Shown here: piece after piece, positions 1 to 9,063 of the stretch | Layout: each line of letters starts with the position of its first letter | Position numbering within the stretch: position 1 is the stretch's first letter | Assembly: GCF_900155435.1 (NCBI RefSeq) | Contig: NZ_LT700212.1 | Span: 2,896,487 to 2,960,486 of the forward strand | Direction: 5' to 3' | DNA length: 64,000 nucleotides | Source of the DNA: Actinomyces provencensis | GTDB taxonomy: Bacteria; Actinomycetota; Actinomycetes; Actinomycetales; Actinomycetaceae | The notes under the pieces: model-generated | The model's input: the letters and a program-made list of their open reading frames with translations, nothing else | What the model was told of the DNA's origin: nothing | Databases searched by the model: none | Made by a program: the position numbers and the translations under genes

Positions 1-476
1 GCCTCGACGGCCTGCGCAACAACTGGCTGGGGGACTCGAACCTGGCGATCTACGCCGTGATGAACGTACTGGTCTGGCTCCAGATCGGCTACACCGTGGT
101 CCTGTTCATGGCGGGTCTGTCCCGCGTCGACCCGGCCCTGTACGAGGCCGCCGAACTGGACGGAGCGAACTGGTGGCAGCGCTTCCGCCACATCACCCTG
201 GACCAGTTGCGGCCCGAGATCTCCGTCGTGCTCATCACGACCTCCGTCGCGGCGCTGAAGGTGTTCGCGCCGATCTTCATCCTCACCAAGGGTGGCCCCG
301 GGACCTCCACGATGGTCCCCTCCTACTTCTCCTACTCCAACTTCTTCACCACGACCCGCGTCGGCTACGGCGCCGCAGTGGCCACGGTGCTCGCCGTCCT
401 CGTGACGGTCATCGCCGTCGCACTGCTGCGCTACCAGACCCGCACCACGGAAGGGTTCGACGATGACCGCCGTTGA
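1..476 (+). CDS. Sugar ABC transporter permease, MalF-like (5' end outside window)
   Basis: C-terminal part of an inner-membrane subunit of a carbohydrate ABC importer. The reading frame is open from base 3, upstream of the first internal ATG at 57, so the gene begins before the window. The visible part carries the EAA loop that contacts the ATPase (EAAELDGANWWQRFRHITL) and hydrophobic segments before and after it. The ending is typical of the MalF/UgpA class. It overlaps the next permease by 14 nt, so the two are translationally coupled and form one heteromeric channel. The sugar is unknown. The GH13 alpha-glucosidase just downstream suggests alpha-glucosides such as maltose or isomaltose; this is inference. 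Confidence 0.9.
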   Translation, partial: LDGLRNNWLGDSNLAIYAVMNVLVWLQIGYTVVLFMAGLSRVDPALYEAAELDGANWWQRFRHITLDQLRPEISVVLITTSVAALKVFAPIFILTKGGPGTSTMVPSYFSYSNFFTTTRVGYGAAVATVLAVLVTVIAVALLRYQTRTTEGFDDDRR

Positions 477-1365
477 GGCAACAGTTCCCCCGACCACGAC
501 CCCCTCACGAGGGCGTCCCCAGCGTGCCCGGGGTGGCCGCTCGAAGCGGAGGGTGAGCGGCTGGGTCGTGCTGGTCATGACCTGCGCGCTGGCACTGCTG
601 ATGGTCTTCCCCCTGTGGATCGCGCTGATCAACGGCTTCAAGCCGGCCGATGACTACATCCACAACGGCCCCCTCTCCCTGCCCAGCCGCCTGGACTTCT
701 CGGCCCTGGCCAACTTCTGGGTGAGCATCGACTTCAACCGGAAGCTCCTGAACTCCGTGATCATCTCCGGTGGGGTCGCCTTCACCGCCGTGGCACTGTC
801 CCTGTTCAGTGCCTTCGCGATCGGCATCGGGCGCATCAAGGGGCGTGTGTGGATCCTGGCGGTCTTCATGGTCGCCTTCACGATCCCCCAGGAAGCCCTC
901 GTCTACCCGCTGTTCAAGATCTCGCGGGACACGGGCCTCTACGACTCGATCTGGGGCGTGATCATCATCCTCGCCGTCCTCCAGAGTGCGTTCGGGACCT
1001 ACATGCTCTCCTCGGTGCTGGGAACCTTCCCCAAGGAGGTCCTCGAGGCCGCACGCCTGGACGGTGCCGGGCGGTGGCAACTGCTGCGCGACATCGTGCT
1101 GCCCCTGACGCGGCCCACCCTGGCCGTCCTCGTCACGTTCTTCTTCATCTGGACCTGGAACGACTTCTTCCTGCCGATGATCCTGCTGCCCTCGGCGAAG
1201 AACCAGACGGTCTCGGTGGCACTGGGCGCGCTGAGTGGGCAGTACACGTCCGACCCGACCGCACTCGCAGCGGCGTCCCTCGCAGGTATCCTGCCAGCAC
1301 TCGTGTTCTTCCTGATCTTCCAGCGCACTCTGATGCGTGGCATCAACATCGGTGCCATCAAGTGA
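463..1365 (+). CDS. Sugar ABC transporter permease, MalG-like
   Basis: Second permease of the carbohydrate importer, 300 residues, the usual size for the MalG/UgpE class. After a basic N-terminal tail of about 28 residues come predicted membrane segments, then the EAA loop (LEAARLDGAGRWQLLRDIVL), then further membrane segments. GGAAGGG lies about 7 nt upstream of the ATG and supports this start, which falls inside the preceding permease gene. A GH13 glycosidase follows after a 49-nt gap, consistent with one uptake-and-hydrolysis operon. Importers of this class often share a MsiK-type ATPase encoded elsewhere in actinobacteria, and no ATPase gene is seen here. Confidence 0.92.
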   Translation: MTAVEATVPPTTTPSRGRPQRARGGRSKRRVSGWVVLVMTCALALLMVFPLWIALINGFKPADDYIHNGPLSLPSRLDFSALANFWVSIDFNRKLLNSVIISGGVAFTAVALSLFSAFAIGIGRIKGRVWILAVFMVAFTIPQEALVYPLFKISRDTGLYDSIWGVIIILAVLQSAFGTYMLSSVLGTFPKEVLEAARLDGAGRWQLLRDIVLPLTRPTLAVLVTFFFIWTWNDFFLPMILLPSAKNQTVSVALGALSGQYTSDPTALAAASLAGILPALVFFLIFQRTLMRGINIGAIK

Positions 1366-1414
1366 TCCCGACACAGAACCGATGCACCGTCTCTCCCCGG
1401 AAGGAAGCTCTCCG

Positions 1415-3169
1415 ATGAGCCAACAGCTCCAGCTGCGGACGACGTCCCCCCTCGCCACCTCCGATGACTGGTGGAAGCAGGCGGTGATCTACCAGGTCTA
1501 CCCGCGCAGCTTCGCCGACTCCGACGCTGACGGCTACGGGGACCTCCGGGGAGTGATCGACCATCTCGACCACCTCGAGACCCTCGGTGTCGACGTGGTG
1601 TGGCTGTCGCCGATCTACCGTTCCCCCCAGGCGGACAACGGCTACGACATCAGCGACTACCGCGACATCGACCCGATGTTCGGCACACTGGAGGACTTCG
1701 ACGAGCTGCTCGAGCAGGCACACTCCCGTGGGATCCGGGTGGTCATGGACCTGGTGGTCAACCACACCTCGGACGAGCACGCCTGGTTCCAGGAGTCCCG
1801 TTCCAGCCTCGACAACCCCAAGCGGGACTGGTACATCTGGCGTCCCGCCCGTCCGGGTACCGTCGCGGGTGAACCGGGTGCCGAGCCCAACAACTGGGGC
1901 TCCTTCTTCTCGGGACCCGCGTGGGACCTCGACGAGACGACCGGGGAGTACTACCTGCACCTCTTCCACCGCAAGCAGCCCGACCTCAACTGGGAGAACC
2001 CCGAGGTGCGCGCCGCCGTCCACGAGATGATGCGGTGGTGGCTGGACCGTGGGGTGGACGGGTTCCGCATGGACGTCATCAACCTCATCTCGAAGGTCCC
2101 GGGTCTGCCCGACGGTGAGGTGCACCCCGGTGAGCTCTTCGGCGACGGGTTCCCCTTCTACGCCTTCGGTCCGCGCCTGCACGAGTTCCTCCAGGAGATG
2201 CACCGCGAGGTCTTCGACGGCCGCCACGGCTTCATGACCGTGGGCGAGACACCGGGTGCCACGATCGACCAGGCGCGGTTGGTCACGGATCCCGCCCGCC
2301 GCGAGCTCGACATGGTGTTCCAGTTCGAGCACGTCGACCTGGACCACGGCGAGCTCAAGTACCGTCCGGTACCCCTGGAGCGGGGCGCGCTTGCCGCGAG
2401 CCTCACCAAGTGGCAGGAAGGTCTGGCCGAGCACGGGTGGAACAGCCTCTACCTGGGCAACCACGACCAGCCCCGCCCCGTGTCACGCTTCGGCGACGAC
2501 CGCGACCACTGGCGCGAGTCGGCCACGGCCCTGGCCACGGCCCTGCACCTCCTGCGCGGGACGCCCTACGTCTACCAGGGTGAGGAACTGGGCATGACGA
2601 ATGCGCCCCTCACCAGCATTGATGACTACCGTGACGTCGAGGCCGTCAACTACTACGCGGAGCGCACGGCCCTGGGCGAGGACCCGACGGAGGTACTGGC
2701 CGGGATGTCGGTCATCAGCCGCGACAACGCCCGCACCCCTGTGCAGTGGAGTGACGGCCCCGAGGCAGGGTTCACGGCCGGGACTCCGTGGATCGAGGTC
2801 AACCCGAATGCGGCCAGCATCAATGCCGCAGCCCAGGTGGGTGTCGAGGGATCCGTGTTCGAGCACTACCGGGCCCTCATCGCGCTGCGCCACGCCAGCG
2901 AGGTCATCGCCCTGGGTGACTTCGAGCGTCTGGACGCAGGTGATCCTGCCATCTTCGCCTACCGACGTGGGCTCGGGGAGGAGTCGGTGCTGGTCATCGT
3001 CAACCTCTCCTCCGAGTCGCTGACCCCTGTGTGGTCCGGCGGTGACCCGGTCCTCCTCGCCGGGGACCTGGTGCTCACCAATGGCGCCGGCTCCGGTGAC
3101 GGCGCAGGGCTGGCCCCCTGGGAGGCCCGGGTGTACGCGACGTCCGCAGCCCTGCGCCCCCTGGCCTGA
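1415..3169 (+). CDS. GH13 alpha-glucosidase / oligo-1,6-glucosidase
   Basis: Cytoplasmic glycoside hydrolase of 584 residues that should release glucose from imported alpha-glucosides. GH13 motifs occur in order: MDLVVNH (about 111-117), GFRMDVI with the nucleophile Asp220, VGETPG with the acid/base Glu278, and GNHDQPR with Asp351. A C-terminal beta domain follows. No signal peptide is seen, so it acts on material brought in by the permeases directly upstream. Start chosen at the ATG at 1415 because GGAAGGAAG lies 8-16 nt before it. An in-frame extension back to 1337 would overlap the permease and adds no recognisable sequence. Linkage specificity (maltose versus isomaltose or trehalulose) cannot be read from the motifs. 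Confidence 0.93.
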   Translation: MSQQLQLRTTSPLATSDDWWKQAVIYQVYPRSFADSDADGYGDLRGVIDHLDHLETLGVDVVWLSPIYRSPQADNGYDISDYRDIDPMFGTLEDFDELLEQAHSRGIRVVMDLVVNHTSDEHAWFQESRSSLDNPKRDWYIWRPARPGTVAGEPGAEPNNWGSFFSGPAWDLDETTGEYYLHLFHRKQPDLNWENPEVRAAVHEMMRWWLDRGVDGFRMDVINLISKVPGLPDGEVHPGELFGDGFPFYAFGPRLHEFLQEMHREVFDGRHGFMTVGETPGATIDQARLVTDPARRELDMVFQFEHVDLDHGELKYRPVPLERGALAASLTKWQEGLAEHGWNSLYLGNHDQPRPVSRFGDDRDHWRESATALATALHLLRGTPYVYQGEELGMTNAPLTSIDDYRDVEAVNYYAERTALGEDPTEVLAGMSVISRDNARTPVQWSDGPEAGFTAGTPWIEVNPNAASINAAAQVGVEGSVFEHYRALIALRHASEVIALGDFERLDAGDPAIFAYRRGLGEESVLVIVNLSSESLTPVWSGGDPVLLAGDLVLTNGAGSGDGAGLAPWEARVYATSAALRPLA

Positions 3170-3187
3170 ACCCCGCACCCGCTGCGT

Positions 3188-3215
3188 CCGCCCTCGTCGA
3201 CACCGACGAGGGCGG
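3188..3215. terminator. Bidirectional intrinsic-type hairpin between convergent genes
   Basis: Perfect 12-bp inverted repeat (CCGCCCTCGTCG / CGACGAGGGCGG) with a 4-nt loop. It lies 19 nt after the GH13 stop and 3 nt beyond the stop of the convergent gene. There is no clear T tract, which is common in high-GC genomes. Confidence 0.75.
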
Positions 3216-3217
3216 CG

Positions 3218-3700
3218 TCATGCCCGCGAACCCGGGAGCGCGAAGACGACCGGGGCCCCGATCCCGAAGCCTGCGGGGTAGCTGCCCGTGGCCGCCAAGG
3301 TCGTGAAGATGCCTGCCACCTCCGCATCCGTCCGCCAGATGTCGGAGGACTCACGGAACCGGCGTGCCATGACCGTGCGCGGCAGGACGAGGTCCTCCGT
3401 CGCGTGGGCAGGACGTGTGGTGGCGACGACGGGGCAGTTGCGCGAGCGCGTCGCGGGTGAGGCCCGGTGTTCCACGTAGAGCATCCCGTCCGTGGGCTCG
3501 CGGTAGACATAGTGCCCGCGGTCCTGTGCGGAGAGGCGGAAGAGGAGCAGCTCGTCGAGCGTCAGGAAGGTCCCCAGGACCGTGCGGACGTCGGCAGTGG
3601 ACCTGCACGGCACCCATCGCAAGGGGGGCCATTCGAGGGAACTCACACGGATGGGGGCGTCGGATTCCCATCCGTGGGGAACAGTGTCGGGGACGTCCAT
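3218..3700 (-). CDS. Conserved-looking hypothetical protein, 160 aa
   Basis: Not recognised. The frame runs further upstream, but a sensible start is the ATG at 3700 (MDVPDTVPHGWE...), since the upstream extension is low-complexity Arg/Pro/Gly typical of a GC-rich shadow. The protein looks soluble, with no signal peptide or membrane segment. It has a mixed alpha/beta composition with segments such as LTLDELLLFRLSAQDRGHYV in the middle and a Gly-rich tail. It converges with the GH13 gene, shares its terminator hairpin, and is divergent from the mannosidase. No function is proposed. Confidence 0.55.
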   Translation of the reverse strand: MDVPDTVPHGWESDAPIRVSSLEWPPLRWVPCRSTADVRTVLGTFLTLDELLLFRLSAQDRGHYVYREPTDGMLYVEHRASPATRSRNCPVVATTRPAHATEDLVLPRTVMARRFRESSDIWRTDAEVAGIFTTLAATGSYPAGFGIGAPVVFALPGSRA

Positions 3701-4025
3701 GGGACCAGTGTCCTCACCACCATGTGCACCTGGGGCGGGAGATCCGTCACGTCGGGACGGCAGGGCAGATGCCCCGGGATGGCGCCGTGAGAGCGCTCTC
3801 CCCTGACCTGCGGGAACTCGGCCGGCGCGGCTTCCCGGCTCGGGCCGGGCGGCCGCAGGTGGCCAGACGTTCAACGGGTGGGGACGGACGCGCACCGTGT
3901 GACGGTGGCGTCCCGGCGCGGTCCGGGCGCGCCGGGACGCACGGTGGGAGCGACTCGGCGATGATGGGATGCGGGTCGATGACCGATCCGTGTCCCATCC
4001 CGCCCTCGTCCGCAGGAGCCTCTCC
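3701..4025. other. Intergenic, divergent promoter region
   Basis: 325 bases between the start of the minus-strand unknown gene and the GH38 mannosidase. No convincing gene or perfect operator is visible. It must contain the promoter of the mannosidase and probably that of the divergent gene. AGGAG at 4014-4018 is the mannosidase ribosome binding site. Confidence 0.5.
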
Positions 4026-7000
4026 ATGACCGTCGACCACGCTGCCCGGGTCCTCGCCCGTCTCGGACGTCTGGAGCGCCAGTGGCTCCGCCCCGGCCTG
4101 GAGACCGAGCCGACCGAGGTCACCCTCGCGGCGTGGGAGGCACCCGGGGAGCCGGTGCCCTTCCGTGAGGCAGTCGGCCACGAGTACGCACCCACGGCCA
4201 CGGGTGAGCCGTGGTCCCGCCCGTGGGGCACCACCTGGCTGCACCTCACGGGCACGGTCCCCGCCCACTGGTCGGCGCTCGCCCCCCGTTCGCTCCCCCA
4301 ACTGGTCATCGACCTCGGGTTCACCACCTCAGAGCCGGGGTTCCAGGCCGAGGGCACCCTCTACCGGGCGGACGGGACCGTGGTGCGCGGACTGGAACCC
4401 CTCAACCACCGACACCGCCCGGAGGTGGACCGGGACGGTGCCTTCGAGTACTGGGTCGAGGCAGCCTCGAACCCCGATGTCCAGAACTACGACTGGATCA
4501 CACCGAGTCCGCTCGGCGATCCGGACACCGCCGGGACGCAACCCCTCTACCGCCTCGGTCCCATCGAACTGCGACTTCGCGACACCGAGGTCGAGGGCCT
4601 CCTGGCGGACATCGACGTGCTGCGGGGCGTCCTCGGAGTCCTCGACCCTTCGCGCCCCCGCGCCGACGGCATCCTGTTGGCCCTCTCGCGGGCGATGGAC
4701 GCCCTCGACCCCGACGACGTGGCGGGCTCCGTCCCCGCTGCGCGCGCCGTCCTGCACCCCGCACTGGATCGCCACGCCGACGCCTCCGCCCACACCGTGC
4801 ACGCCGTGGGGCACGCCCACATCGATTCGGCATGGTTGTGGCCCCTGCGCGAGACGCGCCGCAAAGTGGTGCGTTCGTTCTCCAACGCCCTGGACCTCAT
4901 GGATGCGGACCCCACGGTGTCCTTCGCCGCGTCCTCCGCCCAGCAGTACGCCTGGCTGAAGGAGGACCACCCGGACGTCTTCGCACGCATCCGTGAACGA
5001 GTCGCGGAGGGCCGTTGGGTCACGGTGGGGGGTCAGTGGGTGGAGTCGGATCCCTACATGGTGGGTGGGGAGGCCTTCATCCGCCAGTTCCTGGAGGGCA
5101 TCCGCTTCTTCCGGGAGGAGTTCGGCACGGAGAGTGAGGGAGTCTGGCTGCCCGACTCCTTCGGCTACAGCGCGAACCTGCCCGGGATCGCCCGTCACAT
5201 GGGGCGCGGCTGGATGCTGACCCAGAAGCTGTCCTGGAACGACACCAACACCTTCCCCCACCACACCTTCTGGTGGGAGGGCCTCGACGGGACGCGCCTG
5301 TTCACGCACTTCCCGCCGGTGGACACGTACACCTCCCAACTCACCCCCGCGGAGATGGGGCGCGCCCAGTCACGGCTGCGCCAGGGCGGGCGGGCCACGG
5401 TCTCCCTCGCACCCTTCGGATGGGGCGATGGTGGGGGCGGGCCCACCCGCGAGCAGGTGGAGCGGGCCCACCGCCAGGAGGACCTCGAAGGGGTTCCCCA
5501 CGTGCGGCTCTCCACCCCCGGCACCTTCTTCTCCGAGGCACTGGCAGAGGCGACGGATGGGGTCCCGGCGGCCCCGACCTGGGTCGGTGAGCTCTACCTG
5601 GAGAACCATCGTGGGGTGTTCACCTCCCAGCACCGCACCAAGCGCGGGAACCGGCGGTGCGAGCACCTCCTGCGCGAGGCCGAGCTCTGGGCCACCACCG
5701 CCGCGGTCCGCCGGGGCGTCCCCTATCCCCACGAGCGACTGCACGAGGACTGGCGCACGCTCCTGCTCCTGCAGTTCCACGACATCCTTCCGGGCTCCTC
5801 CATCTCCTGGGTCCACCGTGAGGCCGAGGAGATGTACGCGCGTCTGGAGTCCGACCTGGAGGACCTCATCTCCTCCAGTCTGGAGGTCCTCACCGGTCCC
5901 GGCGAGGACCACCTCCTCGTCAACGCCGGTCCCTTCACCCTCGACGGGGTGCCTTCGGGGGCGGTGGTGCGGGCGGGCGTCCGACCCGCCGCGAGTGCGG
6001 TGAGCGGACCCAGCGCGGCCCCGGGTCCGGTCGGGGACCCGAGTGCCTCGACCGACGCCCTGCCCGTCGCCCCGTCCGTCGCGCCCGCCGTGCTCGTCGG
6101 GGACGGCCCCGCTGGCACCCGGGTGGTGGACAACGGGGTGCTCCGTCTGGTCGTCGATGCCGAGGGCTCCATCACCTCCGTGGTGGACCTGGCCTCCTCC
6201 CGTGAGGTGGTGCCGACCGGCGAGACCCTGGCCCGCCTGCACCTGCGCCGGGACATTCCCTCCGACTGGGACGCCTGGAACACGGACCTGGCCGACGTCG
6301 ACTCCGGGGAGATCCTCACCTCGGTGGAATCCGTGGAGGTCTCCGCGGACGAGGGCGGCGCCCTCGTGCGCGTCGTACGCACCCACGGCGCCAGCACCTT
6401 CACCCAGGAGCTGCGCCTGGCAGCCGGCTCCAGGACCCTCGACATCACCACCGCGGTGGACTGGCACGAGCGGCACAAGCTGCTCAAGCTGGAGTTCCCA
6501 CTGGCGCTCCTGACCGACCACGCACAGTCCGAGGTCCAGTTCGGGCACGTCACGCGGCCCATCCACACGAACACGTCCTGGGACGTGGCGCGCTTCGAGA
6601 CCGTGGCCCTGCGATGGGTGCGGGTCGCCGAGGGTGACTTCGGGGTGGCCGTGGCCAACGACGAGACCTACGGGCACTCCTTCCGGCGTCTCCACGGCAC
6701 CGACGGCCCCTTCGTCGAGATCGGGGAGTCGCTGCTGCGTGCGCCCACGGCGCCCGACCCCGATGCCGACCAGGGGCACCACGTCCTGCGCACCGGTGTC
6801 GTCGTCGGGGCCGCCACCGAGGACGCCGTGCACGAGGGCTACCGCCTGAACATGCCCCTCCGCACCGTGACCGGGGGTGACGGTGTGCCCGCCCTCGTGT
6901 CGACCACGGGCGGCAGCGGCGTCATCGAGGCGGTGAAGCTGGCCGATGACGGGTCCGGTGACGTGGTGGTGCGCCTGTACGAGTCGCTCGGTCGACGAGG

Positions 7001-7211
7001 ACGGACGCGGGTGGCGCTCGGTCTGCGGGCCGACGCCGTCGAAGGCGTGGACGGGAGGGAGCGTCCGTTCGGCGACGCGGGGCCGGATCCGGTCGGGTGT
7101 GACGGGCCGCGCCCGGGGACAGTCCACTGGGTGGAAGGCACGCAGGACGTCGAGGTGGAACTCGGACCCTTCCAGATCGCGACGCTGAGGATCAGGCCGG
7201 AGCAGCACTGA
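4026..7211 (+). CDS. GH38 alpha-mannosidase (first copy)
   Basis: Alpha-mannosidase of 1061 residues, trimming mannose from imported or N-glycan-type mannosides; no signal peptide, so probably cytoplasmic. GH38 landmarks: GHAHIDSAWLWP (zinc-binding Asp/His), WVESDPYMVGGEAF, WLPDSFGYSANLPG with nucleophile Asp377, NDTNTFPHHTFWWEG, then a large C-terminal beta region including HERHKLLKLEFP. AGGAG precedes the chosen ATG by 7 nt; an upstream in-frame start at 3969 lacks such a site. Compared with its paralogue at 41019 it has an extra Ala/Pro/Ser-rich stretch around residues 655-695, probably an interdomain linker. The gene stands alone rather than in the transporter operon of its paralogue. Confidence 0.93.
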   Translation: MTVDHAARVLARLGRLERQWLRPGLETEPTEVTLAAWEAPGEPVPFREAVGHEYAPTATGEPWSRPWGTTWLHLTGTVPAHWSALAPRSLPQLVIDLGFTTSEPGFQAEGTLYRADGTVVRGLEPLNHRHRPEVDRDGAFEYWVEAASNPDVQNYDWITPSPLGDPDTAGTQPLYRLGPIELRLRDTEVEGLLADIDVLRGVLGVLDPSRPRADGILLALSRAMDALDPDDVAGSVPAARAVLHPALDRHADASAHTVHAVGHAHIDSAWLWPLRETRRKVVRSFSNALDLMDADPTVSFAASSAQQYAWLKEDHPDVFARIRERVAEGRWVTVGGQWVESDPYMVGGEAFIRQFLEGIRFFREEFGTESEGVWLPDSFGYSANLPGIARHMGRGWMLTQKLSWNDTNTFPHHTFWWEGLDGTRLFTHFPPVDTYTSQLTPAEMGRAQSRLRQGGRATVSLAPFGWGDGGGGPTREQVERAHRQEDLEGVPHVRLSTPGTFFSEALAEATDGVPAAPTWVGELYLENHRGVFTSQHRTKRGNRRCEHLLREAELWATTAAVRRGVPYPHERLHEDWRTLLLLQFHDILPGSSISWVHREAEEMYARLESDLEDLISSSLEVLTGPGEDHLLVNAGPFTLDGVPSGAVVRAGVRPAASAVSGPSAAPGPVGDPSASTDALPVAPSVAPAVLVGDGPAGTRVVDNGVLRLVVDAEGSITSVVDLASSREVVPTGETLARLHLRRDIPSDWDAWNTDLADVDSGEILTSVESVEVSADEGGALVRVVRTHGASTFTQELRLAAGSRTLDITTAVDWHERHKLLKLEFPLALLTDHAQSEVQFGHVTRPIHTNTSWDVARFETVALRWVRVAEGDFGVAVANDETYGHSFRRLHGTDGPFVEIGESLLRAPTAPDPDADQGHHVLRTGVVVGAATEDAVHEGYRLNMPLRTVTGGDGVPALVSTTGGSGVIEAVKLADDGSGDVVVRLYESLGRRGRTRVALGLRADAVEGVDGRERPFGDAGPDPVGCDGPRPGTVHWVEGTQDVEVELGPFQIATLRIRPEQH

Positions 7212-7445
7212 GCACCGGGCCGGGGTACGGACCACATGGCAGCCCCAGCTGCGTCCCGGCCGAGTTCCGGGGGACCGGTCCTTCCGTGGGCTGCTCCCGG
7301 GTGGTCCGGGGGACCGGCCCTCGTGTGGACAGCTCCCGGTGGGGACGCCTCTGGTGCGGTCCACCTGCCGGACAAGTCCTGTTACATTCGACCGCTCACC
7401 GACCACCTGTTGGCGCGCCACTGTGCCGGTCCTAGTTTGGTCCGC

Positions 7446-7787
7446 ATGGACGACACACGGACCGCAGCAATCGGTCGGAGCCTGTGCGGGGTCACTTGCG
7501 AGTGCACCGCTCCCGGGCACGAGCTGCACGCCATTCGGGCGTGCGCTGCCGCCGCGATGCCGAGCCGTTGGGTGGACGCCCTCGTCCGTTCCGTGCACGA
7601 GGACGGATCCCTCGAGGTCGTCGAGGCGTTCACCGGGCTGTCGCACCGCCTGTGGAACCACGCCGACCTGACGGAGGCCGTCCGACCGGGCGAACCCGTG
7701 GCCCTGCAGGAGGCCTACGGGGTGCTCGCCCTACCGGGTCGACTGGTCAGTGTCCGGTCCCTCGACGCTGCCGGTGAGGCCGCGTAG
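7446..7787 (+). CDS. Hypothetical protein, 113 aa
   Basis: Not recognised. Small soluble protein (MDDTRTAAIGRSLCGVTCEC...) with a Cys-rich N-terminus (three Cys near residues 14-20) and a compact body containing VDALVRSVHEDGSLEVVEAF and a C-terminal strand-rich segment. The body could be a small beta-barrel regulatory domain. The start at 7446 was preferred over the in-frame 7236 because the extension is Gly/Pro/Ser low complexity with near-repeated GGGGGACCGG sequence. It converges with the copper-storage-like gene and shares a terminator hairpin with it. No function assigned. Confidence 0.5.
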   Translation: MDDTRTAAIGRSLCGVTCECTAPGHELHAIRACAAAAMPSRWVDALVRSVHEDGSLEVVEAFTGLSHRLWNHADLTEAVRPGEPVALQEAYGVLALPGRLVSVRSLDAAGEAA

Positions 7788-7825
7788 TCGAGAAGGACCG
7801 TGACACCCGGGGTCCCCACCCCGGG

Positions 7826-7855
7826 GTGCCCCGTCTCCCTGCCGGGACGGGGCAC
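7826..7855. terminator. Hairpin between convergent genes
   Basis: Perfect 10-bp stem (GTGCCCCGTC / GACGGGGCAC) with a 10-nt loop, centred between the stop codons at 7787 and 7894. Confidence 0.65.
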
Positions 7856-7893
7856 ACATCATTCACGGGGACGGGTGGCCTGTGACCCCAGGG

Positions 7894-8316
7894 TCACTTG
7901 GCCATCATCATCGTCATCGAGCCCATCATGGACTCGCAGGCCTTCGCACAGTCCATGCAGACCTGGGCGCAGGCCTTCATGTGCTCCATGTCGTCGTGCT
8001 TCATGCACTCCTCCGCGCAGGCGCGCGCCATCATCATGCAGGCCTCGAGCATCTTCATCATGACCATGGAGTCCATACCGCTGGGACGCATCATCATGCG
8101 CATCGTGGCGTGGCACATGTCAGCGGTGTTCATGCACATGGCCATGCACTTCGCCATGTCCTCCATACCGGAGGAGGCGCACATGTCCGCACACATCGTG
8201 CAGGACTGCTCGCAGGCCGTACACGACTCCATGCACTGCTGCATCATCATCATGTCCATGCCGGGCATCTCCTTGTCGAGCATGGCCATCATCGGGGATG
8301 ACATCATGTCCATCAT
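7894..8316 (-). CDS. Cys/Met-rich four-helix-bundle copper-storage-like protein (Csp/DUF326 type)
   Basis: 140-residue protein with many Met residues and repeated Cys spacing (CMESCTACEQSCTMCADMC, later CAEECMKHDDMEHMKACAQV). This is the pattern of the four-helix copper storage proteins, in which Cys pointing into the bundle binds many Cu(I) ions. No signal peptide is present, so it would be a cytosolic type acting as a copper buffer. Start is the ATG at 8316, preceded by AGAGGG; further upstream codons are Arg/Gly-rich and unlikely to be coding. The Met-rich N-terminus (MMDMMSSPMMAMLDKEMPGM) is stronger than in typical family members. A 16-bp palindrome 25 nt upstream may be its operator. 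Confidence 0.82.
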   Translation of the reverse strand: MMDMMSSPMMAMLDKEMPGMDMMMMQQCMESCTACEQSCTMCADMCASSGMEDMAKCMAMCMNTADMCHATMRMMMRPSGMDSMVMMKMLEACMMMARACAEECMKHDDMEHMKACAQVCMDCAKACESMMGSMTMMMAK

Positions 8317-8340
8317 TGCCCTCTTCCCTCGGTGACCGTC

Positions 8341-8356
8341 CGACAGGATCCTGTCG
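8341..8356. promoter_or_regulatory. Palindrome upstream of the copper-storage-like gene
   Basis: Perfect 16-bp palindrome CGACAGGATCCTGTCG, 25 nt before the start at 8316. Its position suits an operator for a metal-responsive regulator, which is inference. A second inverted pair, CCCATGGT at 8379-8386 and ACCATGGG at 8407-8414, lies just upstream. Confidence 0.45.
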
Positions 8357-8573
8357 CGATGACCGGCCGCCGTCGCTCCCCATGGTAGGCCGGTGTGGTT
8401 CCGATCACCATGGGCAGTTCTCCCGGCGGTCACCCAATGGTCAGGTGAGCGTGGGCGTCCCCGTGGGTACTGGTGGGCGGAACACCCACGGCAACGGCAA
8501 CGGCAACAACAGCGGTGCGGACAGGGCGGCCTCCGGCTGCGGGGTCATCCGTGCGCTGCGAAGCCCCGGAGCC

Positions 8574-8999
8574 TCAGGACTCGGCCGGGGACTCCCCGGC
8601 CGCGCCCTCGTGCTCGGCGACGAATGCCGCACCCGCAAGCGCGGCGTCGCGCGCGTCACCGGTCGCATTGACCAGGGGGAACACGTCGAGCTTGCGCATG
8701 GTCTGGGCCATGGGTGGCCCCATGTGTCCGGTGACCACTGCGCGCACGTCGTGGTCACGGAGGAAACGGACGATGCTCGCGTGGTGGGAGCCCTCCGAAC
8801 TGGCGGTGTCATGGGAGACGTCCCACCCGACCTCGATCTCCTCCCAGGACACGATGGTGCCGCGAGCGATCGTGGCCAGGGCGACCGTGTGGGCCCGACC
8901 CCAACCGCCCCCGACCTGGTTCCCGGTGACGTTGACGGCCACGACGATGGCCTGTTCGGGTGCGGCTGGGTCCTGGTCCTGCTGTGTGTCCTGCTCCAT
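8574..8999 (-). CDS. NifX/NifB-type dinitrogenase iron-molybdenum cofactor family protein
   Basis: 141-residue protein matching the small metal-cluster-carrier domain of the NifX/NafY/MTH1175 family. It shows a Gly-Arg motif near the start (GGGWGRAHTVALATI), a central HHASIVRFLRDHDVRAVVTG block and GHMGPPMAQTMRKLDV, followed by DARDAALAGA. In organisms without nitrogenase these proteins are thought to bind iron-sulfur or molybdenum clusters; the exact role is unknown. The ATG at 8999 is preceded by AAAGGATGGGGG. An in-frame extension upstream would translate the AAGTGC tandem repeat as alternating His-Leu and is rejected. The neighbouring copper-type protein makes this a small metal-handling cluster. 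Confidence 0.78.
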   Translation of the reverse strand: MEQDTQQDQDPAAPEQAIVVAVNVTGNQVGGGWGRAHTVALATIARGTIVSWEEIEVGWDVSHDTASSEGSHHASIVRFLRDHDVRAVVTGHMGPPMAQTMRKLDVFPLVNATGDARDAALAGAAFVAEHEGAAGESPAES

Positions 9000-9033
9000 G
9001 CCCCCATCCTTTCCTTCTTCCGGGTTCCCTGCC

Positions 9034-9063
9034 AAGTGCAAGTGCAAGTGCAAGTGCAAGTGC
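9034..9063. repeat. Tandem hexamer AAGTGC, five copies
   Basis: Five perfect AAGTGC copies immediately upstream of the NifX-family gene, followed by degenerate GTGCAAGTGCAGG-like copies to about 9150. The stretch 9000-9300 otherwise holds no gene. Confidence 0.85.

Noticed and set aside
5370..7661. 763-codon open frame opposite the first GH38 gene
   Set aside because: High-GC antisense shadow; no start signal or recognisable domain, and the opposite strand encodes a complete GH38 enzyme.
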